Below, piece after piece: positions 7,585-12,951 of a stretch of DNA of 12,951 nucleotides. The notes under the pieces were generated by a model. It did not search any database. It was not told the origin of the DNA and was given only the letters and a program-made list of their open reading frames with translations. Numbering within the stretch: the first letter of the stretch is position 1; each line of letters opens with the position of its first letter. Both the position numbers and the translations under genes were made by a program. The DNA lies in the NCBI GenBank assembly GCA_012838685.1, contig DUOU01000051.1, forward strand, positions 1-12,951, written 5' to 3'. This DNA is from Bacteroidota bacterium. Its GTDB lineage: Bacteria > Bacteroidota > Bacteroidia > Bacteroidales > VadinHA17.

Positions 7585-7626
7585 GTCCGGGAAAGACAAC
7601 CCACTTTGGTATGGTCTTTTCCGGAC
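7585..7626 (+). other. Long hairpin in a 214-nt gene-free spacer
   Basis: GTCCGGGAAAGAC (7585-7597) pairs with GTCTTTTCCGGAC (7614-7626) through 13 pairs including one G-U, around a 16-nt loop. It starts 30 nt after the stop of the unknown gene, where a terminator would be expected, but it is followed by TTCTACTATATGG rather than a T-run. A second small stem, GTTTTT-ACGGC-AAAAAC, follows at 7642-7658. Possible roles are 3'-end protection, an inefficient terminator or part of the next gene's leader. I see nothing else in 7556-7769. Confidence 0.6.
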
Positions 7627-7769
7627 TTCTACTATATGGCTGTTTTTACGGCAAAAACCGGCTTTATGGAACCAGTATCCAGGGAACATTTATCGGATCC
7701 TTTCAAAGGCTTTGCCGCTGAGCGTGCCAACATTTGAAATTGTTTTTGCTATCTCGTAAAGATATATGC

Positions 7770-8549
7770 ATGGGACAAAACTTGAAAGAACTGAAGGATT
7801 TTCTTGATGAAAAGGTTGCCCAATACAACAATCCAACGTTTATAGAACTGGATCCGATACAGATACCTCATTCGTACACCAGAAAGGAGGATATCGAAAT
7901 ATCAGGCTTTCTTACGGCGGTAATCTCATGGGGCAATCGTACTTCCATAGTTAAAAACGCAAAACGGATGCTGGCCTATATGGGAGATTCTCCATATGAC
8001 TTTATTCTTGGCCACGATGAACGGCATCTCAGGCAGATTGACGGTTTTGTCCATCGTACATTTAATTCGGTTGACCTATTGACATTCATAGAAGGCCTGA
8101 AGCATCTATATAAACATAAAAATGGACTGGAAGGAATATTCGTGAAATATCAGACGCATGATTCATTACAGCCCGCGATCCATGAACTTAAAAAAGAGTT
8201 TTTTTACGTTCCACATCTTGAGAGAACCCGGAAACACCTGCCAGACCCGATGACCGGTTCTGCCGCGAAAAAAATCAATATGTACCTCAGATGGATGGTT
8301 AGAAAAGATGACAAAGGGGTAGATTTTGGTATATGGAAGAATATACCGCAATCTATTCTTTCATGCCCACTTGATGTCCATTCGGGTAACGTTGCGCGCA
8401 AACTTGGCTTGCTCCGCAGAAAACAGAATGACGCTAAAGCTGTACGGGAATTGGATGGAGTTCTGCGTAAATTTGACCCCGATGACCCCGTGAAATATGA
8501 CTTCGCTCTGTTTGGTCTGGGCGTTAGCGGGTACTTGAATAAATTTTGA
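7770..8549 (+). CDS. TIGR02757/DUF2400 family protein, possibly HhH DNA glycosylase-like
   Basis: The protein (259 residues from ATG 7770) matches a conserved Bacteroidota family known as TIGR02757/DUF2400, whose members are of this length. Recognisable stretches are LKDFLDEKVAQYNNPTFIE near the start, DPIQIPHSYTRKEDIEISGF, SWGNR with PYDF, and the C-terminal block LDVHSGNVARKLGL followed by FDPDDPVKYDFALFGLGV. The function is not established. The pair GSAAKK (163-168) and LDVHSGNVARKLGL (201-214, D202) resembles the helix-hairpin-helix and catalytic-Asp segment of endonuclease III/AGOG-type glycosylases; that is inference. The frame continues upstream to a TTG at 7734, but homologue-like sequence begins after the ATG, so 7770 is chosen. 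The stop is 6 nt before the tRNA methyltransferase gene, so the two are co-transcribed. Confidence 0.9.
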   Translation: MGQNLKELKDFLDEKVAQYNNPTFIELDPIQIPHSYTRKEDIEISGFLTAVISWGNRTSIVKNAKRMLAYMGDSPYDFILGHDERHLRQIDGFVHRTFNSVDLLTFIEGLKHLYKHKNGLEGIFVKYQTHDSLQPAIHELKKEFFYVPHLERTRKHLPDPMTGSAAKKINMYLRWMVRKDDKGVDFGIWKNIPQSILSCPLDVHSGNVARKLGLLRRKQNDAKAVRELDGVLRKFDPDDPVKYDFALFGLGVSGYLNKF

Positions 8550-8555
8550 TGTTCC

Positions 8556-9260
8556 ATGTCAAACAGTTATTTCAATTTCAAACAGTTTTCCATCAAACAG
8601 GAGAGGTCTGCCTTTAAAGTGGGTACGGATAGTGTGGTTCTGGGTGCTTATATGGATATAACCGGAGCTAAAAGGATACTGGATATCGGTACGGGAACGG
8701 GGTTGTTAGCTTTGATGGCGGCACAAAAATCCTCAGCGGATATTATAGCGCTGGAAGCCGATCGCGACTCCTGCAACCAGGCAATTGAAAATTTTGCCGC
8801 CAGCAGATGGTCGGATAGACTGACGGCCATCAATCAACGCATCCAGGAATTTCCCGGTATAGGAGAAAAATTTGATGTTATTGTATCAAATCCCCCGTAC
8901 TTTTCAAACTCCTTGAAAAATCCGGACAGTAGAAAGGCCAGCTCCCGGCACAATGATTCCCTCTCTTTTGTGGAGCTTGTTCAGGCAGTGGGAAAATTTT
9001 TGTCCGCTCATGGCAGGTTTTGGGTTATAATTCCCGCTAACGAGGCCGGGAAAATGGTCAATGCCGCGGAAAAAATCCCACTTTACCCGGAAAAAATGTT
9101 AAAGATATATCCAAAACCAAATTCACGGGTATCGAGGATTATTTACTCCTTTTCCAGCAATAAAAGAGATATATTTGAGGAAGAAATTACTGTCGAGGAG
9201 GCGACTCGCCATCACTATACGGCCAAATATCGGGAACTTACAAAGGATTTTTATTTGTAG
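8556..9260 (+). CDS. trmN: tRNA1(Val) (adenine(37)-N6)-methyltransferase, TrmN6 type
   Basis: The 234-residue protein is a class I S-adenosylmethionine-dependent methyltransferase of the YfiC/TrmN6 family, which adds a methyl group to N6 of A37, next to the anticodon of tRNA1(Val). The family's N-terminal block KQERSAFKVGTDSVVLGA (from about residue 14) is present, followed by SAM-binding motif DIGTGTGLLAL (43-53), acidic residue E67 at the end of the next strand (IIALEAD), and the N6-adenine catalytic motif NPPYF (112-116). The C-terminal ATRHHYTAKYRELTKDFYL is also typical. All key residues are present and the length is normal. It follows the DUF2400 gene by 6 nt. An ATG at 8549 overlapping the previous stop is in another frame and is not the start. 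Confidence 0.94.
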   Translation: MSNSYFNFKQFSIKQERSAFKVGTDSVVLGAYMDITGAKRILDIGTGTGLLALMAAQKSSADIIALEADRDSCNQAIENFAASRWSDRLTAINQRIQEFPGIGEKFDVIVSNPPYFSNSLKNPDSRKASSRHNDSLSFVELVQAVGKFLSAHGRFWVIIPANEAGKMVNAAEKIPLYPEKMLKIYPKPNSRVSRIIYSFSSNKRDIFEEEITVEEATRHHYTAKYRELTKDFYL

Positions 9261-9276
9261 TACCATTTTTGGCGAT

Positions 9277-9292
9277 AAATGGAAACGGTTTC
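9277..9292. other. Small inverted repeats in the spacer before the sigma factor gene
   Basis: The 92-nt spacer 9261-9352 holds CCATTT-8-AAATGG (9263-9282) and, overlapping it, the palindrome GAAAC-G-GTTTC (9282-9292). Neither has a T-run. A weak -7-like element, TAATATTG, lies at 9336-9343, one mismatch from TAnnTTTG. The palindrome could be an operator for the downstream sigma operon, but support is slight. Confidence 0.25.
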
Positions 9293-9352
9293 GCGCAATA
9301 ACAGATATCCGGCCCAATTTTTAGTTAAAAAACGTTAATATTGTCTCCGATC

Positions 9353-9970
9353 ATGAAAAAAGGAGAAAATTCCGAACCATTTTTTACGTCTATCTATTTG
9401 AAAGGGGAACCCGAAAATAAGAACGTTTCTGGTAGTGTGACAGAAGATAGGTTGATCAATAGGTGTAAGGATAATGATTGGGCCGCCCAAAAGGAACTCT
9501 ATAATAAATACGCTCCCAAGATGATGGGGGTATGCTTGAAATATTTAAAAAATAGGGAGACAGCGGAAGATGCGTTACAAGAGGGTTTTATGACAGTATT
9601 CACAAAAATAGGTACATTCAGGCACCAGGGATCATTTGAGGGTTGGATGCGCAGGATATTCGTCAATATTTCATGCGATTATCTTAGAAAGGGTAAAAAT
9701 TTGGTAGTCTTCGAGAATCTGGAAGATTCAGCGCCATTTACCGACAATGAACTCAATGCGCTCGAAAAACTTGAGCGCGATGAATTGATGGAAGCAATTT
9801 CAGAGCTTCCGGACCACTATAGAGCGGTATTGACTCTTCGCGCGATAGAGGGTTACACCTTTGAGGAGATAGCTGTAATGTTAAAAACCAGGACAGCGGC
9901 GTGTAAATCGACCTATTACAGGGCACGACACCTTTTTGGTGATCTTTTGAGATCTAAACACTTAATTTGA
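9353..9970 (+). CDS. ECF-type RNA polymerase sigma factor
   Basis: This 205-residue protein has the two domains of an ECF (group 4) sigma factor. Region 2 spans about 34-115, with NDWAAQKELYNKYAPKMMGVC, AEDALQEGFMTVF and the DNA-melting segment SFEGWMRRIFVNISCDYLRK; region 4 spans about 140-195 with LPDHYRAVLTL and EGYTFEEIAVML. This is the subgroup abundant in Bacteroidota. Two oddities: a non-conserved N-terminal extension of about 33 residues, and a recognition helix that reads KTRTAACKSTYYRAR, where relatives have a GISEGTSKSQLxRAR-like sequence, so promoter choice may differ. The frame extends to TTG 9341, but ATG 9353 is preferred. Its TGA shares one base with the ATG of the next gene (TGATG), indicating translational coupling. 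The next gene is likely its membrane regulator, and autoregulation is common for such pairs; neither is shown here. Confidence 0.92.
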   Translation: MKKGENSEPFFTSIYLKGEPENKNVSGSVTEDRLINRCKDNDWAAQKELYNKYAPKMMGVCLKYLKNRETAEDALQEGFMTVFTKIGTFRHQGSFEGWMRRIFVNISCDYLRKGKNLVVFENLEDSAPFTDNELNALEKLERDELMEAISELPDHYRAVLTLRAIEGYTFEEIAVMLKTRTAACKSTYYRARHLFGDLLRSKHLI

Positions 9971-11289
9971 TGGAAAGCAGGTTTGAGAACATACTGAAAT
10001 CGAAGCTTTATGATGCTGATACTCTCCAGGGCTATGAGCCTGACTGGGAGAGTTTTGTCGCTTTTCGGAAAAAAAAGGAGAAGGAGAGGCGGGGAAGAGC
10101 AATTGCCATTATCTCGCGTTCAGTGGCGGCATTGTTCATTGTTGCCCTGTCAATTTTTGCCCTTACAAGAGTGGCGAACAATAGGGAGAGACAAACTTTG
10201 TTGAGTGGGGGTGCCCCGAAAATAGAGGAAAATACCGAGAGGAACAGGGTATCTGAAAAGATTACCGGGGAGCCAATAACGGAGGTGGTTTCCGCCGGAT
10301 CAATGCCGAAAAATGTTTCCGCCGGTCCGGCATTGGAAAATATTACCGAAAAATTGGTTGTGGCTACTATCCGGGATATAACGGCGGCTGAAAATATTAT
10401 GGATAATCCGGAGGATATCGAAAGAAAAACGGCCTATTCCCTCGGTTTGCTCTCTTTGGAAGGTTTTTCTTCCAAAAAACATGAGGATAACATGGGCCAG
10501 GTACAGGTAGTTGGAACAAGGTACGACTTGGATGATTATTTGGCCGCATTCGATAGTATTAATATTGATGATGAGCCTCTAAGGAGACAGTGGAGTACCT
10601 CTATTTTCGCCAATGCGTTGGCAATGAACGGAACTTTTAGCGGAGAAGCTTCAATGATGGCCGATTTCAGTGAAATACCTGTTTTATCCGCTGACAAACA
10701 ATACCTAAACTCTGAATATGCTGTTTCCGGGACTAGTGGTCAAGGTGTTTTAACATCCGGAAATTCAAACTATTACAAAGACAATCTTGTCAACTATCCG
10801 CCTATTATCGTGAGTGTAATGGTAAGCCGCGACCTGTTTCCCAAAGTTGACCTCTCTACCGGTTTGGTATATACATTTCTCCGCTCAGAATATGCCGAGT
10901 ACAGCTCGTTCAACGATTATTCGCAAAAAATTTATTACCTGGGAATACCGCTCTCTCTTTCATACGATTTGCTATCGGACAAATCCAGATATGGTTTATA
11001 CACCGTGGGCGGACTCCTCTTTGAAAAAGCGATATCGGCGTTCGGAACGACAAAGGTATTTGATGGACCTCGCCTTGAGCTCTACAACAAAACCTCTCTA
11101 AAAACGCCGGAAATTATGGTATCAGCCAATATGGGGTTAGGGTTTGGTTACGATATAATCGGTGATTTTGGCATATATTTCGAATCTTTTGTCAGTTATT
11201 ATTTTTATACCGAGGGACAACCGATCTCTTTTATAACCTCAAATGACACATCTTTAAATATGAAAATAGGGTTGAAATATAAATTTTGA
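9970..11289 (+). CDS. Single-pass membrane protein with C-terminal outer-membrane beta-barrel domain (candidate anti-sigma/sensor)
   Basis: The 439 residues fall into four parts. Residues 1-43 are charged and soluble, with the pattern GYEPDWESF (W26) and a KKKEKERRGR stop-transfer stretch, like the cytosolic heads of Bacteroidota anti-sigma-like proteins. Residues 44-67 form one hydrophobic helix. Residues 70-205 are a low-complexity periplasmic linker in which VSAG occurs twice (near 107 and 118). From RQWSTSIFANALAMNG (W208) to the end, alternating aromatic strands and a final phenylalanine (KIGLKYKF) indicate an 8-10 stranded beta-barrel related to the porin/OmpW-like group. There is no signal peptide ahead of the helix. 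The ATG overlaps the sigma factor stop by one base and the lipoprotein gene follows after 4 nt. Known families and the context suggest it holds or releases the sigma factor; this is inference. A TTG at 9967 is in frame but the ATG is better. Confidence 0.85.
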   Translation: MESRFENILKSKLYDADTLQGYEPDWESFVAFRKKKEKERRGRAIAIISRSVAALFIVALSIFALTRVANNRERQTLLSGGAPKIEENTERNRVSEKITGEPITEVVSAGSMPKNVSAGPALENITEKLVVATIRDITAAENIMDNPEDIERKTAYSLGLLSLEGFSSKKHEDNMGQVQVVGTRYDLDDYLAAFDSINIDDEPLRRQWSTSIFANALAMNGTFSGEASMMADFSEIPVLSADKQYLNSEYAVSGTSGQGVLTSGNSNYYKDNLVNYPPIIVSVMVSRDLFPKVDLSTGLVYTFLRSEYAEYSSFNDYSQKIYYLGIPLSLSYDLLSDKSRYGLYTVGGLLFEKAISAFGTTKVFDGPRLELYNKTSLKTPEIMVSANMGLGFGYDIIGDFGIYFESFVSYYFYTEGQPISFITSNDTSLNMKIGLKYKF

Positions 11290-11293
11290 TACG

Positions 11294-11998
11294 ATGAGAA
11301 AAATAATTTTTTTATTGAGCCTTGTGGCGATTACGACATCCTGTATGGATAGGTTTAAGGAACAAAATGATCGTTACGTGAGTTATGGAAATCTTAAATC
11401 CGGTTCTCCGGATTGGTATATTTTTTCCGACAAAGGGAACAGATTGAATATTGTGGCCAATGAGGTTGCCGGATTTGAGCTCAAAGAAGATCTTAGGGTA
11501 GTTGCCAAATATTCAATTGTGGGTGATCCGATCGATACTGTATATAATATACATATATATGAAATTGAAAAGGTGTTGTGCAAAGATCCTTTAACACCAT
11601 CACTTCTTTCACAAACAAAAATCGACAGTTTGGGCAGGGATCCCGTAAACATTATCGAGGCATGGTTTGGAGGAAAAAAATATCTGAATATCACCTTTGA
11701 ACTGCTTCGTCATGATGCCAACAAGGCTCATCATGTTAATTTGGTGTTGGATGAGGAAGAGACTACCGAAAACAAACTGGTGTTTGAGTTCCGACACAAC
11801 GCTTTCAATGACCTGACATACTACAATGCTTATGGCAGGGTATCATACGACATCTCTTCGTATATTCCCGCTAACCTGACTAAAATTGATGTTACCCTGA
11901 AGTGGACCGATTATTATATGATCGACAGATCCATGACAGGCACGTTTTACCTGCCTACCAATAACAGTGGACATGTTGTCACATCGGAAGTAAAATAG
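11294..11998 (+). CDS. NigD-like lipoprotein
   Basis: The 234-residue protein begins with a lipoprotein signal peptide: basic MRK, hydrophobic core, and cysteine at residue 17 in the weak lipobox ITTSC. The mature part matches the NigD-like family of Bacteroidota: an N-terminal OB-like strand domain (SDKGNRLNIV, then ELKEDLRVVAKYSIVGD, about residues 40-80), the linker DSLGRDPVNIIEAWFGGKKYLN (about 112-135) and a C-terminal beta-sandwich with FRHNAFND and GRVSYDISSYIP. The family is named after a gene in the nigrescin bacteriocin cluster of Prevotella, but its function is not established. There is no obvious surface-export signal right after the cysteine (MDRFKE), so it may face the periplasm. 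It lies 4 nt after the beta-barrel gene and is the last gene of the sigma operon, making it a candidate partner or sensor domain. Confidence 0.85.
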   Translation: MRKIIFLLSLVAITTSCMDRFKEQNDRYVSYGNLKSGSPDWYIFSDKGNRLNIVANEVAGFELKEDLRVVAKYSIVGDPIDTVYNIHIYEIEKVLCKDPLTPSLLSQTKIDSLGRDPVNIIEAWFGGKKYLNITFELLRHDANKAHHVNLVLDEEETTENKLVFEFRHNAFNDLTYYNAYGRVSYDISSYIPANLTKIDVTLKWTDYYMIDRSMTGTFYLPTNNSGHVVTSEVK

Positions 11999-12162
11999 TT
12001 TTTGTCGGGCATACCGGAATTTATATTAAAACTCCGGGGGCGTAAAAAAAACGACAGCAAATATCTTTTTGTCTATTTGATCAATTATGCTTAATTTCAC
12101 CCCCTTGCGCCAATAAATGGGGCATTGATATTTCAATTATTGATTCTAATTAAGTTTTAAGT
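11999..12162 (+). other. Spacer with short inverted repeats before the FKBP gene
   Basis: CCGGA (12016-12020) and TCCGG form a 5-bp stem with a 14-nt loop but no following T-run, so it is not a convincing terminator for the + strand. TATCTTTT (12062-12069) is one base from the -7 consensus and is the best promoter candidate for the downstream gene. Near 12124-12144, ATTGA, TCAAT and ATTGA follow one another, giving alternative AT-only stems. Nothing coding is seen. Confidence 0.3.
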
Positions 12163-12846
12163 ATGAACAAAAATTATGTGTGGGTAGTTTTGACCATTGT
12201 CATCGGTTTGACGGGTTGTTCCCAGGGTGCCGGCAAAAAGGTAGTATTAAAAAATGCTCTTGACAGCGCCAGTTATGCTCTTGGGGTAAATACAGGCGGA
12301 AGTTACAGTTCTCTCTCTTTTCCCGGAGAGGAACTCGACGTTGACCTTATTATATCAGGATTCGCCCAGGCTATCAAGGGTGAAAATACGGTTATTACGG
12401 TAGATGAATCGATAGACTACTTAAATAGATATTTTATGATGGCTTCAAATGCTGATGCCGGAGCAAACCGGCAAGAGGGGGAACGGTTTCTGGCCCAGAA
12501 CAAACGTCAGGAGGGAGTTGTAGAGACCTCATCGGGGTTGCAGTATAAGGTGCTTACACAGGGTACGGGACCTAAGCCCGCTCTTACTGACGTGGTAATG
12601 GTCCATTATTCCGGAAAACTTCTGGATGGAACCGAATTTGACAGTTCCATGGGAGGGAATCCGGTTACATTTGGTTTGGACCAGGTAATAGAGGGATGGA
12701 CAGAGGCCCTGATGCTGATGCCCGTTGGATCGAAGTACAGGGTATGGATACCTTCAGATTTGGCTTATGGACAGAGCGGAACAGGACCAATCCCGGGCGG
12801 AAGCGTACTTGATTTCGAAATAGAACTTTTGGATATCGTTGAATAA
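12163..12846 (+). CDS. FKBP-type peptidyl-prolyl cis-trans isomerase, lipoprotein (FkpA/Mip-like)
   Basis: The enzyme speeds cis-trans isomerisation of proline peptide bonds in proteins outside the cytoplasm. Residues 1-19 form a lipoprotein signal peptide with lipobox LTGC (C19), so it is anchored to a membrane. Residues about 31-118 are the helical dimerisation domain of FkpA/Mip proteins (SYALGVNTGGS...FAQAIKG...). Residues about 124-226 are the FKBP catalytic domain, with the family's active-site residues in order: Y149, F159, D160, V175, I176, W179, Y202 and F218, and the motifs VHYSGKLLDGTEFDSS and IPSDLAYG. All are present and length is normal at 227. It is preceded by a 164-nt spacer and followed by mutS after 26 nt. 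No Shine-Dalgarno is seen before ATG 12163. Confidence 0.96.
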   Translation: MNKNYVWVVLTIVIGLTGCSQGAGKKVVLKNALDSASYALGVNTGGSYSSLSFPGEELDVDLIISGFAQAIKGENTVITVDESIDYLNRYFMMASNADAGANRQEGERFLAQNKRQEGVVETSSGLQYKVLTQGTGPKPALTDVVMVHYSGKLLDGTEFDSSMGGNPVTFGLDQVIEGWTEALMLMPVGSKYRVWIPSDLAYGQSGTGPIPGGSVLDFEIELLDIVE

Positions 12847-12847
12847 A

Positions 12848-12874
12848 ATATTATTGCTCCTCCTCCGGTAATAT
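12848..12874 (+). promoter_or_regulatory. AT-rich hairpin reaching the mutS start codon
   Basis: ATATTATT (12848-12855) can pair with GGTAATAT (12867-12874), six Watson-Crick and two G-U pairs, around a pyrimidine loop GCTCCTCCTCC. The 3' arm includes the first two bases of the mutS ATG. The stem is weak, and any effect on translation is speculative. Confidence 0.25.
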
Positions 12875-12951
12875 GGCCAAAAACCAGAAATATGTCGAGA
12901 CACCTTTAATGAAGCAGTATTACAGTGTCAAGGCAAAACATCCTGACGCTA
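12873..12951 (+). CDS. mutS: DNA mismatch repair protein MutS (N-terminal fragment, cut by window end)
   Basis: The last 79 nt encode the first 26 residues, starting MAKNQKYVETPLMKQYYSVK and ending AKHPDA. The ETPLMKQYYxxKAKHPDA stretch is the conserved start of the MutS mismatch-recognition domain I and is distinctive enough for identification; the Phe-x-Glu mismatch-contact motif would come shortly after the window ends. MutS binds mismatched bases in DNA and recruits MutL. It lies 26 nt after the FKBP gene and may share its transcript. Confidence 0.93.
   Translation, partial: MAKNQKYVETPLMKQYYSVKAKHPDA

Noticed and set aside
7559..7759. 66-codon frame starting with TTG in the spacer after the unknown gene
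   Set aside because: It begins with TTG, runs through a 13-bp hairpin, has no recognisable domain and overlaps only non-coding spacer. Most likely chance.
7734..7769. Upstream TTG start for the DUF2400 protein
   Set aside because: The extra 12 residues (MKLFLLSRKDIC) are unlike the family start; ATG 7770 gives the expected length.
9341..9352. TTG start for the sigma factor
   Set aside because: It overlaps the weak -7-like element, and an ATG four codons on gives a normal N-terminus.
12016..12045. CCGGA/TCCGG stem as terminator of the sigma operon
   Set aside because: The stem is only 5 bp and is followed by GGGCG and an A-run, not T, on the + strand.
12856..12866. CTCCTCC stretch before mutS as a ribosome-binding signal
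   Set aside because: It is identical, not complementary, to the anti-Shine-Dalgarno sequence and so cannot pair with 16S rRNA in that way.
1..12951. CRISPR arrays, insertion sequences, phage or toxin-antitoxin genes
   Set aside because: No regularly spaced repeats, transposase or integrase motifs, or paired small genes were seen; the long minus-strand frames are all shadows inside confident + strand genes.

Overview
The window looks like a chromosomal segment of a Bacteroidota bacterium, most likely of the order Bacteroidales. Signs are a fused SecDF protein, a DUF2400/TIGR02757-family protein, a NigD-like lipoprotein, an ECF sigma factor paired with a membrane-anchored beta-barrel protein, a near absence of Shine-Dalgarno sequences, and TAnnTTTG-type promoter elements (best example TATCTTTG before secDF). 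All genes lie on the + strand. I see no insertion sequences, phage genes, CRISPR arrays, tRNA or rRNA. Genus-level placement is not supported.

Layout. Positions 1-1947 hold the end of a tripartite efflux system: the C-terminus of a MacB/FtsX-type ABC permease, overlapping by 8 nt a TolC-type outer-membrane channel, closed by a strong terminator. Positions 2117-5230 are a self-contained secDF unit with its own promoter and a near-ideal terminator. Positions 5340-6513 encode a TatA-type protein with an unusually long periodic tail and a LolD-type ATPase. A 277-nt gene-free stretch (6514-6790) carries a plausible promoter, tandem hairpins and a 12-bp palindrome ahead of an unrecognised 254-residue protein (6791-7555). 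After a 214-nt spacer with a long hairpin come a DUF2400 protein (possibly helix-hairpin-helix glycosylase-like) and a TrmN6-type tRNA methyltransferase, 6 nt apart. Next is a tight three-gene unit (9353-11998): ECF sigma factor, a protein with one transmembrane helix and a C-terminal beta-barrel, and a NigD-like lipoprotein. The window ends with an FKBP-type peptidyl-prolyl isomerase lipoprotein and the first 26 codons of mutS.

The genes share an envelope theme: export across the inner membrane (SecDF, Tat), lipoprotein release (LolD), folding outside the cytoplasm (FKBP), efflux (permease/TolC), and possible envelope sensing (sigma/barrel/lipoprotein). Most of these are conserved families. 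The parts I would look at again are the sigma/TM-barrel/NigD unit, the structured leader at 6544-6790, the TatA tail and the unrecognised gene.
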